A stretch of 29,450 nucleotides of DNA from a virus, in the IMG/VR virus record IMGVR_UViG_3300020450_000069, positions 1-29,450 of that record; one strand, 5' to 3'. Positions 7,603-15,494 of the stretch are shown piece after piece. The translations under genes were made by a program, and so were the position numbers. Numbering within the stretch: position 1 is the first letter of the stretch; every line of letters starts with the position of its first letter. Under the pieces are notes generated by a model that ran no database searches, was not told the DNA's origin, and worked only from the letters and a program-made list of their open reading frames with translations.

Positions 7603-7754
7603 TGCCTAATCCAAACGCTTTATACGATGACATGGAGAAGCTAAATGCTCTCTACGAAGAACTATGTTGGGGACATGATGATGAACTCATCTTTACTCAT
7701 GACGGAACACGAGTAATCGTGTATAATAAAACTTTACAGGACAGAAAAAAATGA
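7602..7754 (+). CDS. Very small hypothetical protein (50 aa)
   Basis: This is an acidic 50-residue reading frame that begins at the TAATG overlap with the gp55 stop and ends in an ATGA overlap with the next small frame. It has E-L-I-F-T-H-D-G-T-R-V-I-V-Y, a beta-hairpin-like stretch. The two-sided stop/start overlaps in a gene-dense operon support it as real. Confidence 0.55.
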   Translation: MPNPNALYDDMEKLNALYEELCWGHDDELIFTHDGTRVIVYNKTLQDRKK

Positions 7755-7828
7755 TTACAACACTTGTCGTGGCATCATTAGTGTCATATACACTATTCAC
7801 ACTTCATTATTATAATCCACATCATTAA
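7751..7828 (+). CDS. Possible 25-residue membrane micropeptide
   Basis: ATG 7751 overlaps the previous stop (ATGA) and encodes 25 residues, mostly hydrophobic (L-V-V-A-S-L-V-S-Y-T-L-F), ending in a His/Tyr/Pro tail. The next gene starts one base after the stop. It is too short for confident calling; the seamless spacing is the main support. Confidence 0.4.
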   Translation: MITTLVVASLVSYTLFTLHYYNPHH

Positions 7829-7829
7829 T

Positions 7830-8063
7830 ATGAATACTAAACCAACTGAAAATTTTGAACAACTCATATCAAGGTTTACAAAAAGAACCACCCAACTATC
7901 TGCTAGAGCAGCAGAAGTAAAAGAGGCACATGATGAGTATGTTCGTATTCAAAAAGATCTTGCCAGATTGGAGGGTTCTATGCAAGCTGTAGAATATCTT
8001 GCCTATGGTAAAATGCCTGGTGATGGCAACCATGATAAATTTAAGGATCATAAACCACAATGA
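7830..8063 (+). CDS. Small coiled-coil hypothetical protein (77 aa)
   Basis: Residues about 8-58 are helical and heptad-like (repeated Leu/Ala with Lys/Glu), followed by a Gly/His/Lys-rich tail. The stop overlaps the next ATG. No recognised family. Confidence 0.6.
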   Translation: MNTKPTENFEQLISRFTKRTTQLSARAAEVKEAHDEYVRIQKDLARLEGSMQAVEYLAYGKMPGDGNHDKFKDHKPQ

Positions 8064-8254
8064 AAACAGGCACAAAATATATCATAGGTAGTATCGGAGC
8101 ATTTACAGTATTACTTTCTACAAGCTTATTCTATTTGGGTTCAAGTAATCATAGATTATCAGATACAAATGATGCACTGTCAACAGACATGCAACTATTG
8201 ATAGAGACACTACAATACACTACTACCCCGCAAGAACAAACAATTTATTGGTAA
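8060..8254 (+). CDS. Small membrane protein (64 aa)
   Basis: Two Lys flank a hydrophobic segment at residues about 7-28 (I-I-G-S-I-G-A-F-T-V-L-L), which fits a single N-terminal membrane anchor or uncleaved signal with a polar C-terminal part. Overlaps both neighbours by 1-4 bases. Function unknown. Confidence 0.55.
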   Translation: MKTGTKYIIGSIGAFTVLLSTSLFYLGSSNHRLSDTNDALSTDMQLLIETLQYTTTPQEQTIYW

Positions 8255-8361
8255 TGATTGACACCGACCTTTTGCTTAGGATTTACAGAGCAGTTCAAGT
8301 TCCTGTAAAACCAAAATATCCACCTATCCGTAAACACTATAATGTTACAACTTTTGGGTAA
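8254..8361 (+). CDS. Very small basic protein (35 aa)
   Basis: This short frame begins at a TAATG overlap and ends at another TAATG overlap. It is basic and Pro/Lys/Tyr-rich (V-P-V-K-P-K-Y-P-P-I-R-K). The overlap on both sides supports translation, but the length makes it tentative. Confidence 0.45.
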   Translation: MIDTDLLLRIYRAVQVPVKPKYPPIRKHYNVTTFG

Positions 8362-8606
8362 TGCAACTAACACAAGAAATAATTGACAAGATCCAGATTG
8401 CCTTGCAACATACCAAAAAAGATGGTACAATAAATTGGAAAGATGGTGATGAGATAGAAGTTAATGTTGCAGGATCTTTTGCTGCTGACAAATTTATTGT
8501 GATAAACAATAGATCTAAAAAACCATGGGTTCCTGCACAACCACATCCTAGATTTGATTATGAGAAAGGAGAGTTTATAAAAGATGAAGATAGCACTGAT
8601 AACTGA
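8361..8606 (+). CDS. Hypothetical protein before gp47 (81 aa)
   Basis: This is a mixed alpha/beta small protein with a Pro/Trp-rich segment (K-P-W-V-P-A-Q-P-H-P) and an acidic end. It overlaps the start of gp47 by 23 bases, so gp47 translation is likely coupled to it. The type is common before gp47 in cyanomyoviruses, but no function is recognised. Confidence 0.65.
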   Translation: MQLTQEIIDKIQIALQHTKKDGTINWKDGDEIEVNVAGSFAADKFIVINNRSKKPWVPAQPHPRFDYEKGEFIKDEDSTDN

Positions 8607-9624
8607 TCAACATCTTGATGGACGAAAAGGCAACATTAATTTCTGGAACTACTTTCAAAAGTTTTATGACAACATCTTTTTTCCTACGCTTGAGAAAGAA
8701 GGTATCACTACCATCCTTGATTTGGGTGACACTTTTGATAACAGAAAGTCTATGGACTATAATACTTTTAATCGGATTGAAGCTAATTATTTCAAACGTC
8801 TAGAAGATTATACAGTTCATATGATTCTTGGTAATCATTGTACTTACTATAAGAATACTAATGATATTAATTCACCAGAACTTTTACTAGACAAGTATAA
8901 TAATATTACTATCTACTCCAAACCCAAAGACATTGAGTTGGGAGGTAAAACTTTTTTGATGATGCCATGGATAAACTCTGGTAATAAGGAGGAAGCTGTT
9001 AAACACATCAACGAGAGTAAATCAGAAATTATGTGTGGTCATCTTGAATGTGATGGTTTTGAGGTTACGCCAGGCATGAGACATGAGGGAGGTTTTAAAG
9101 TATCAGATTTTAAAAACTTCAAACGTGTATGGTCTGGACATTTTCATATGAAATCAAAGCATGGAAATGTGCAATACTTAGGCAATCCATATCAGATGTT
9201 CTGGAATGATTATAAAGATACTCGTGGGTTTCATATCTACGATACTAAAACTGACAGACTTAGATTTATCAAAAATCCGTATGAAATTTTTGAGAAAGTC
9301 TTCTACGATGATGCCAAGTACGACTACAACAAATCAGATGTGTCTGATTATAAAAACAAGTTCATCAAGATCATTGTTGAAGAAAAAAGAGACTACCAAA
9401 TGTTTGAAACATTGGTTGATCGTCTTTACAACGTAGGTGCCCATGATGTTAAAATTATTGAGACACTTGTGGATGCAGATGGAATTGATGACGCTGATTT
9501 AGAAACAAAAGATACTATGACATTACTCAATGAATACATTGATGAGGTAGAGGTCTCCGTAGACAAATCAGATTTGAAGTCTGTCATGAGATCCCTATAT
9601 ATTGAAAGCTGTCAAGTAGTCTGA
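8584..9624 (+). CDS. gp47: Recombination nuclease subunit gp47 (SbcD/Mre11-like)
   Basis: gp47 is the metallophosphoesterase subunit of the gp46/gp47 complex that resects DNA ends for recombination-dependent replication. The 346-residue product shows the family motifs in order: D-x-H (D8, H10), G-D-T-F-D (D49), G-N-H (N84, H85), C-G-H, and S-G-H-F-H. The residue after G-N-H is Cys rather than the more usual Asp/Glu. The start M-K-I-A-L-I-T-D fits the first beta strand, so the ATG at 8584 is secure despite the overlap with the preceding gene. Confidence 0.95.
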   Translation: MKIALITDQHLDGRKGNINFWNYFQKFYDNIFFPTLEKEGITTILDLGDTFDNRKSMDYNTFNRIEANYFKRLEDYTVHMILGNHCTYYKNTNDINSPELLLDKYNNITIYSKPKDIELGGKTFLMMPWINSGNKEEAVKHINESKSEIMCGHLECDGFEVTPGMRHEGGFKVSDFKNFKRVWSGHFHMKSKHGNVQYLGNPYQMFWNDYKDTRGFHIYDTKTDRLRFIKNPYEIFEKVFYDDAKYDYNKSDVSDYKNKFIKIIVEEKRDYQMFETLVDRLYNVGAHDVKIIETLVDADGIDDADLETKDTMTLLNEYIDEVEVSVDKSDLKSVMRSLYIESCQVV

Positions 9625-9887
9625 TGTTTATCCTTACACTAGAAGATCACCCTGACGGAGTTTTTTCTGTGTTTGGTGAAGACGACAGTCGTATCGTTCC
9701 TATATGGACAAAAGGAGATGATGCAGAAAGATACTTGATGATGATGCAAAATGATATAGATTATCCTCCTATGCAGGTTGTAGAAATGGAAGATCATGTT
9801 ATAATAGGAGCATGTCAAGATCGTGGACAACGTTTTTCCATAATTACACCTGACGATTTTATAATACCACCTGATGATTTAGTATGA
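9624..9887 (+). CDS. Hypothetical protein between gp47 and gp46 (87 aa)
   Basis: This is an acidic small protein (V-F-S-V-F-G-E-D-D start, P-P-D-D near the end) with an alternating beta pattern. It is locked between gp47 and gp46 by a TGATG overlap at its start and a 4-base overlap at its end. Cyanomyoviruses commonly keep a small gene here, so an accessory role for the nuclease is possible. No domain is recognised. Confidence 0.65.
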   Translation: MFILTLEDHPDGVFSVFGEDDSRIVPIWTKGDDAERYLMMMQNDIDYPPMQVVEMEDHVIIGACQDRGQRFSIITPDDFIIPPDDLV

Positions 9888-11629
9888 TAATTTTTGAGAA
9901 TATCCGTTGGAAGAATTTTCTATCAACTGGAAATGTTTTTAGTGAGATTGATTTACAAGAGGGAAGAACAAATCTAATCGTTGGTAGCAACGGTGCAGGA
10001 AAGAGCACCATCTTGGATGCTCTCACTTTTTCATTGTTTGCAAAACCTTTTCGTAAGATTAGTAAAGGATCTTTAGTCAATAGTATTAATGAAAAGGATT
10101 GTGTGGTAGAGATTGAATTTCGTATTGGTAAGCTAGAATATAAAGTTATACGTGGTATTAAACCAAATAAATTTGAGATATATTGTAATGGTCAGGCATG
10201 GAATCAAGAAAGCTCTGTAAATGAACAACAGAAAAATTTTGAGGCAAATGTTCTCAAGATGAATTACAAATCATTTACACAAATTGTTGTATTGGGATCC
10301 TCTACATTTGTCCCATTTATGAAATTGCCAGGTTCACAACGTCGTGATATCATTGAAGACATTCTAGACATTCAAGTATTCTCTACAATGAATGTTCTTC
10401 TCAAGGATAAAATACGTAGTAATAATGAAGAGCTTCGTGATGTTGATTACGAATTAGATTTATTAAAAGATAAGATTGAGTTGCAGAAACAACATATGTT
10501 GTCTTTACAGCAAAAGACTCAGGAAGAAATAGATCGTAAGTTAGATAAAGTAAAAGAATTCAAAGAAACAGAATCACAGGGTGTAGAAGATGTTGAGATT
10601 CTAACAAATCAAATCGGAAGACTTAATGAAGAAATGCAGGAGTATTCAAAGTCCAATGGAAAACTACAAAAGTTGAACACATACTTGATTAAGTTAACAC
10701 ATAAGTTGAACACATGTAAGAAGGAACATAAATTTTTTGAGGACAATCATGTGTGCCCGACGTGTACACAGGAACTATCCGAAGAATTTCGTAATGAAAA
10801 GTTAGAGGCAGGACAGACTAAAGTTGATGAGATGAATGTTGGATATGATGATTTACAACAAGCAATATCAGATGAACAAAAAAGATTTGATAAATTTACC
10901 GAACTATCTACTGAAGTAAACAATATTAATACAACAATTTCTCAAACCAATTTTCAGTTAATGACTATCAGAAAACAGGTAGAGGAATTAGAATCTGAGA
11001 TCAAAGGACTAGAGGGAGCTAGTCCAGATAAGAAAGCAGAATTAGATAAATTACAACTTCTTGTAAACAGTAAAAAGGATTTTGCTAAACAACATGCTAA
11101 CCTAAAGAAAGACCGTGATGTTCTAACAACAGCAGGTCAACTTCTCAAAGATAATGGTATTAAGACTAGGATTATTAAAACCTATCTTCCTACTATGAAT
11201 AAGTTAATTAACGATTTCTTACAAAGGATGGAGTTTTATGTCAATTTCACCCTAAATGAAAACTTTGAGGAGATAATTAAAAGTAGATACCGTGACGTAT
11301 TTTCCTATGATAGTTTCAGCGAGGGTGAAAAAGCTCGTATTGATATCGCTCTTCTGCTCACTTGGCGCAGTATTGCTAAGCTTAAGAATAGCGTGGATAC
11401 TAACTTACTTATCTTAGACGAGATATTTGATGGATCACTAGATCAAACTGGCACATCTGATCTAGGATGGATCCTCAGAAATTTTGATGAGAACACAAGA
11501 GTCTATGTAATTAGTCACAAACAGAATTTAGATGATAAGTTTGATAGAACTATAACTGTTGAGAAAGAAAAAAATTATTCCATTATAAAGGAGACAGTTC
11601 ACGAAGTGTCACATGCACTGGTTGGTTAG
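9884..11629 (+). CDS. gp46: Recombination nuclease ATPase subunit gp46 (SbcC/Rad50-like)
   Basis: gp46 is the SMC-like ATPase partner of gp47. In 581 residues the order is Walker A G-S-N-G-A-G-K-S-T (about 34-42), Q-loop region, a long coiled coil (about 170-430), a zinc hook C-P-T-C at 291-294 in the middle of the coil, then the ABC signature F-S-E-G-E-K-A-R (about 478-485), Walker B L-L-I-L-D-E-I (about 507-513) and the D-loop. Everything needed for ATP-driven dimerisation is present. The ATG overlaps the upstream stop. Confidence 0.96.
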   Translation: MIIFENIRWKNFLSTGNVFSEIDLQEGRTNLIVGSNGAGKSTILDALTFSLFAKPFRKISKGSLVNSINEKDCVVEIEFRIGKLEYKVIRGIKPNKFEIYCNGQAWNQESSVNEQQKNFEANVLKMNYKSFTQIVVLGSSTFVPFMKLPGSQRRDIIEDILDIQVFSTMNVLLKDKIRSNNEELRDVDYELDLLKDKIELQKQHMLSLQQKTQEEIDRKLDKVKEFKETESQGVEDVEILTNQIGRLNEEMQEYSKSNGKLQKLNTYLIKLTHKLNTCKKEHKFFEDNHVCPTCTQELSEEFRNEKLEAGQTKVDEMNVGYDDLQQAISDEQKRFDKFTELSTEVNNINTTISQTNFQLMTIRKQVEELESEIKGLEGASPDKKAELDKLQLLVNSKKDFAKQHANLKKDRDVLTTAGQLLKDNGIKTRIIKTYLPTMNKLINDFLQRMEFYVNFTLNENFEEIIKSRYRDVFSYDSFSEGEKARIDIALLLTWRSIAKLKNSVDTNLLILDEIFDGSLDQTGTSDLGWILRNFDENTRVYVISHKQNLDDKFDRTITVEKEKNYSIIKETVHEVSHALVG

Positions 11630-11639
11630 GTGATTTTTC

Positions 11640-11648
11640 TGTTATGAT
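11640..11648 (+). promoter_or_regulatory. Candidate extended -10 promoter before the CobT-like gene
   Basis: TGTTATGAT in the 42-base gap fits an extended -10 (TGn-TATGAT, with 5/6 to TATAAT). No good -35 is seen at 16-18 bases; a TTGGTT lies only 15 bases upstream. Expected start of transcription is about 11655, 17 bases before the ATG. Confidence 0.4.
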
Positions 11649-11671
11649 GTGTTCATCAGACAAAAAGACAC

Positions 11672-13879
11672 ATGCAAATGCAAACCCAAGAAATCAAAGG
11701 TAACCTTGCAAGATTACTTGCCACAGAAAATCTTATTGTAGAACACCGCAAGGTTCCTACTGCAATGTTTGACGTAGACCGTCGTGTATTGACATTGCCA
11801 ATGTGGGATAAAGCATCTAGTGTTGTATATGACATGCTAGTAGGTCATGAGGTAGGACATGCATTGTTCACACCTAACGAAGACTGGCGTGATGCTGTTG
11901 ACTGTCCTAAAGATTTTATCAACGTTATTGAGGATGCTCGTATTGAGAAACTTATGAAGCGTAAGTTTCCAGGTCTTAACAAGTCTTTTGCAGGTGGATA
12001 TAAAGAATTACATGACATGGATTTCTTCAGTGTTCAAGGTCAAGACCTAAGCACTTTCAGTTTGATTGATCGTATCAATCTTCACTTCAAGATTGGTGCT
12101 AAAGCATTAGTTCCTTTCTCTATTGAAGAACAGCTATTTGTTGCTCGCACTGATCTTGCTGAGACTTTTGAAGAAGTCTTACAAATTGCTTCTGATGTAT
12201 ATGAGTTCAGTAAGCAAGAAAATGATATGCAACAGATTGATGTTGCTATTGACCCATCTGTATCTGAGAGTGGATCAGGAAATACTTCTATGTCATCTGA
12301 TAATCAAGATTCTGGTGAGGCAGATGGTGATGAGCAAGATCAAGATGATGCAGATCAAGAATCTCAATCAGGAAGAACAGGTGGAGCAACATCAAGCACT
12401 GGTTCAGATCTAGAAGATGTAAGAGATGATTGGTATGATGAGGATGGCGATATGATTGATGAACTAGGTGAAGAGGGTGGTCAAACAGGTGGAGATACTT
12501 CTGAGTCTAAGACTCAACGTTCTTTTGATAATGCATCAGAAAATCTTTCCTCTCGCGAAATTCGTGATCCACAGTATGTTGAGATTCCTGATACAGTTGA
12601 TCTAGATAAGCATGTTGTTGATTGGAAAAAACTTCATGATTGGATTGATAGTCAATCACAAGGCACAGAAGTATACCTAGAAGTTGATCAAACATACCAA
12701 GCATTTCGTAAGCAATCTCAAAAAGAGGTGAACTATCTTGTCAAAGAATTTGAGTGCAAAAAATCTGCTGATGCCTATGCACGTGCAGGTCAGTCTAAGA
12801 CTGGTGTTCTTGATACTACAAAGTTACACACCTACAAATACAATGATGACATTTTCAAAAAGATAACTGTATTACCTGATGGTAAGAATCATGGTCTACT
12901 ATTTCTTCTTGACTGGTCTGGTTCTATGTCAGGTGAGATTCTTTCAACTGTCAAACAACTTCTAAACCTAACTGCATTCTGCAAAAAAGTTCAGATTCCA
13001 TTTGAGGTATATGCATTTACTAATGAGTGGATTATTGCTGAGCGTGCTATGCAAGGTATAGAAGGTCGTGATGCATACTATGGTGATTATCACAAAAAAT
13101 CTAATGCTGAAAAGAACAAGGTTTATGTAAATGATGAGTGGTTCCACCTAATGAATTTTGTTTCATCTCGTTCTAATGGTAAGGACTATGAGCGTATGTG
13201 CAAAAATCTTTGGAGAGAAGCTTCTTACTACAGAAACTACACTGGTTATCAGTATACTCTAGGTTTACAACTTTCTGGAACTCCTTTGAATGAAGCAATT
13301 GTAATGATGAATTACATTATCCCTGAGTTCAAGAAAAACAATTCTCTTCAGAAAGTAAATCTTTGCATCTTATCTGATGGAGATGCATGCACATCAGCAT
13401 ACGGTCAAGAAATTTATCTTGATCATGAGGATGAGTATGTTATTCGTGCACGTCGTCTTGACTGGAATACAATTCTACGTGACCGTAAAACTGGTCACAC
13501 ATACCCACAGTTTGAGTATGACACTGTTACAAACATTTTTATTCAACAGTTACGTGATCGTAATCCTGATGTAAATGTAATTGGTTTCCGTATTCTTCAA
13601 GGCAATGACCTTTCTAGTTTTGTAGGAAAGTATGCAAACTTTGAATACTATGCTGAAGTACAAAAGCAATGGAAAAAAGAGAAGTCTGCCATTATCAAAA
13701 ACCCAAAAGCTTACAGTGCATTATACGCTATCAATGGTAAATCATTGAACAAAGAAATTGAGTTTGATGTTGAGTCTGGTGCTAAGAAGAGTGACATCTC
13801 TCGTGCATTCAAGAAAATGCTTAACAACAAATCAACTAACAAAAAACTACTCAGTTCTTTCATAGGGTATGTCAGTTGA
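11672..13879 (+). CDS. CobT-like VWA protein with N-terminal zincin-type HExxH motif (735 aa)
   Basis: The C-terminal half matches the VWA domain of CobT-type cobaltochelatase subunits: a segment R-A-G-Q-S-K-T-G-V-L-D (371-381) leads into a complete MIDAS, D-W-S-G-S (414-418), Thr in S-G-T-P-L-N-E (537), and Asp in L-S-D-G-D (569). The N-terminal part carries H-E-V-G-H (59-63) and, 20-30 residues on, N-V-I-E-D-A-R-I-E (84-92), the layout of a zinc metallopeptidase with a downstream Glu ligand. An acidic Ser/Asp/Gln-rich linker (about 190-290) joins the two parts. The adjacent CobS-like AAA+ gene is its expected partner, as in MoxR-VWA pairs. The cobalamin role is inferred only: no large CobN-type subunit is visible. 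A peptidase or chaperone function is equally possible. Confidence 0.82.
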   Translation: MQMQTQEIKGNLARLLATENLIVEHRKVPTAMFDVDRRVLTLPMWDKASSVVYDMLVGHEVGHALFTPNEDWRDAVDCPKDFINVIEDARIEKLMKRKFPGLNKSFAGGYKELHDMDFFSVQGQDLSTFSLIDRINLHFKIGAKALVPFSIEEQLFVARTDLAETFEEVLQIASDVYEFSKQENDMQQIDVAIDPSVSESGSGNTSMSSDNQDSGEADGDEQDQDDADQESQSGRTGGATSSTGSDLEDVRDDWYDEDGDMIDELGEEGGQTGGDTSESKTQRSFDNASENLSSREIRDPQYVEIPDTVDLDKHVVDWKKLHDWIDSQSQGTEVYLEVDQTYQAFRKQSQKEVNYLVKEFECKKSADAYARAGQSKTGVLDTTKLHTYKYNDDIFKKITVLPDGKNHGLLFLLDWSGSMSGEILSTVKQLLNLTAFCKKVQIPFEVYAFTNEWIIAERAMQGIEGRDAYYGDYHKKSNAEKNKVYVNDEWFHLMNFVSSRSNGKDYERMCKNLWREASYYRNYTGYQYTLGLQLSGTPLNEAIVMMNYIIPEFKKNNSLQKVNLCILSDGDACTSAYGQEIYLDHEDEYVIRARRLDWNTILRDRKTGHTYPQFEYDTVTNIFIQQLRDRNPDVNVIGFRILQGNDLSSFVGKYANFEYYAEVQKQWKKEKSAIIKNPKAYSALYAINGKSLNKEIEFDVESGAKKSDISRAFKKMLNNKSTNKKLLSSFIGYVS

Positions 13880-13894
13880 CAAAGTGGCACATAG

Positions 13895-13912
13895 GGGGTT
13901 GCCTATAACCCC
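13895..13912 (+). repeat. Inverted repeat overlapping the cobS promoter
   Basis: GGGGTT and AACCCC form a perfect 6-bp stem with a 6-base loop, starting 15 bases after the CobT-like stop. The repeat covers the -35 hexamer of the next promoter. No T-run follows, so a terminator is unlikely; an operator is possible. Confidence 0.6.
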
Positions 13913-13927
13913 ACCACACCCTATACT
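13899..13927 (+). promoter_or_regulatory. Sigma70-like promoter for cobS
   Basis: TTGCCT (13899-13904) and TATACT (13922-13927) are separated by exactly 17 bases in the 85-base gap before cobS, a good match to a host housekeeping promoter as used for phage early genes. Transcription would start near 13934. Confidence 0.65.
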
Positions 13928-13964
13928 ATATTCATACACAACAAACCGAATCCTTTTTAATCCA

Positions 13965-15068
13965 ATGCCTTTTGAACCAGTTCCTGTTACAACCGAAGAC
14001 CTAGTTACATACCTTACTGATAAGGTTGGTACTGAGGTAAATACTAAACAACTCTTTGAAGCTTCAGAACATTTCAATTGTTCTCTTGCTACTGTCAAGA
14101 AAAGACTCAAGTCTTATAAGCAAGGCATTGGTAAGTGGAATCTTACTGTTCAAGAAAAACTTGAAAAGACTTTCCAAGCACCCTCTGCAATGCCCTCTGT
14201 CGTACAAAATCTTATTCCTTTCAAAGACGACAGTTATGTTCCTTTTGGTAATTTTGCTGACGTAAAAAAAGTTATCAATTCTAAATTATTCTATCCAGTT
14301 TTTATCACTGGTATGTCAGGTAATGGTAAAACATTTTCTGTTGAGCAAGCATGTGCTGTTCTAAATAGAGAATTAATTCGCGTAAATATTACAATTGAAA
14401 CAGACGAAGATGATCTTATTGGTGGGTTCCGTCTTGTTAATGGTAATACTGTTTGGCACAACGGACCTGTGGTTGAAGCTTTGGAAAGGGGAGCTATACT
14501 ACTTCTAGACGAAGTTGACCTTGCATCTAATAAAATCCTTTGCTTGCAATCTGTCCTTGAGGGTAAAGGAGTATTCCTTAAAAAGATTGGTAGATATGTA
14601 AAACCCTCTGCAGGTTTTAATATCATTGCTACTGCAAATACTAAGGGTAAAGGTAGTGACGATGGTAGATTCATCGGAACTAATGTTCTCAACGAAGCAT
14701 TCCTTGAAAGATTTGCTTTGACATTTGAACAAGAATATCCTGCTCCCAAGACAGAGCAAAAAATACTTGAGAAAGTAGCTGCTATTGTTGGTAAAAATGA
14801 CACAGAGTTCTATCAGAATCTTGCTAACTGGGCAGACATCATTCGTAGAACTTTCAAGGATGGTGGTATTGATGAGGTCATCTCAACACGTAGACTTGTT
14901 CACATCGTGAGAGCATACTCTATTTGGAATGATCGTATGAAAGCAATCAAAGTTTGTGTCAATCGTTTTGATGAAGAGACTAAGCAATCCTTCATTGAAT
15001 TGTATGATAAGATTGATGCAGGTGTAAATTTAGAGGAGACTGATGAAGAAACTGAACAAACAGTTTGA
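13965..15068 (+). CDS. cobS: CobS-like AAA+ ATPase (MoxR family)
   Basis: The product is 367 residues from the ATG at 13965. An N-terminal region of about 100 residues is followed by the AAA+ core: Walker A G-M-S-G-N-G-K-T, Walker B I-L-L-L-D-E-V-D, sensor 1 A-T-A-N-T, and an arginine-finger region N-E-A-F-L-E-R-F, then a helical lid. In bacteria CobS powers cobalt insertion with CobT and CobN; cyanomyoviruses often carry cobS alone or near replication genes. An in-frame ATG at 13869 would put the promoter and hairpin inside the coding region, so the later start is preferred. The neighbouring VWA protein is the expected partner. Confidence 0.85.
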   Translation: MPFEPVPVTTEDLVTYLTDKVGTEVNTKQLFEASEHFNCSLATVKKRLKSYKQGIGKWNLTVQEKLEKTFQAPSAMPSVVQNLIPFKDDSYVPFGNFADVKKVINSKLFYPVFITGMSGNGKTFSVEQACAVLNRELIRVNITIETDEDDLIGGFRLVNGNTVWHNGPVVEALERGAILLLDEVDLASNKILCLQSVLEGKGVFLKKIGRYVKPSAGFNIIATANTKGKGSDDGRFIGTNVLNEAFLERFALTFEQEYPAPKTEQKILEKVAAIVGKNDTEFYQNLANWADIIRRTFKDGGIDEVISTRRLVHIVRAYSIWNDRMKAIKVCVNRFDEETKQSFIELYDKIDAGVNLEETDEETEQTV

Positions 15069-15237
15069 TGGATACTTAGGACACATCCTCCGTCTTAAAG
15101 ACGGTAGGAGTGTTCGTATCATAGGTGATGAGGGTAACGAATGGTCAGCAACACATAAAATAAATGTTGTTGACCTTGACGGAAATGAATTTCAATGTTA
15201 TCATGGTGACATAGAACATGTCTGGAGTAAGAATTGA
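15043..15237 (+). CDS. Small hypothetical protein (64 aa)
   Basis: This is a beta-rich small protein with L-K-D-G-R-S-V-R-I-I-G and N-V-V-D-L-D-G-N-E-F, consistent with an SH3-like barrel. It overlaps the end of cobS by 26 bases and the next gene by 4, so it is co-translated in this operon. No function is recognised. Confidence 0.65.
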   Translation: MKKLNKQFDGYLGHILRLKDGRSVRIIGDEGNEWSATHKINVVDLDGNEFQCYHGDIEHVWSKN

Positions 15238-15494
15238 AATACAATGAGAAAGAGATTCTTGATGAAATCTCTGACTACATCTCCAATACCTATGGTGCTC
15301 ACTACAGTCAAAATGATGGGTTTCAAACCCTTGATCTTATTGACGCTATAGGTGACGCAGAAGCATTCTGTAGGTCTAACATATTAAAATATGCTTCACG
15401 TTATGACAAAAAAGGTACAGCGAAAAAAGACATCTTTAAAGTTGTCCATTACGCAGTATTACTATTACATTTTCACAACAAATCTACATCATGA
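15234..15494 (+). CDS. DUF3310-like protein (86 aa)
   Basis: The pattern A-H-Y-S-Q, D-L-I-D-A-I-G-D-A-E-A-F, N-I-L-K-Y-A-S-R-Y-D-K-K-G and K-D-I-F-K-V-V-H-Y-A matches the DUF3310 family found in many phages, often annotated loosely as nucleotide kinase-like although its function is not established. The position directly before the sliding clamp suggests a link with replication. Start ATG? The start codon is TTG at 15234 (TTG-AAA-TAC), overlapping the upstream stop TGA. Confidence 0.68.
   Translation: MKYNEKEILDEISDYISNTYGAHYSQNDGFQTLDLIDAIGDAEAFCRSNILKYASRYDKKGTAKKDIFKVVHYAVLLLHFHNKSTS

Noticed and set aside
13869-13964. N-terminal extension of the cobS frame from ATG 13869
   Set aside because: It would cover a good promoter and hairpin, and the extension is unlike AAA+ proteins; ATG 13965 is preferred.
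14291-14803. Long minus-strand open frame (170 aa) opposite cobS
   Set aside because: It is antisense to the conserved AAA+ core, low in recognisable motifs, and no minus-strand gene is supported elsewhere in the window.
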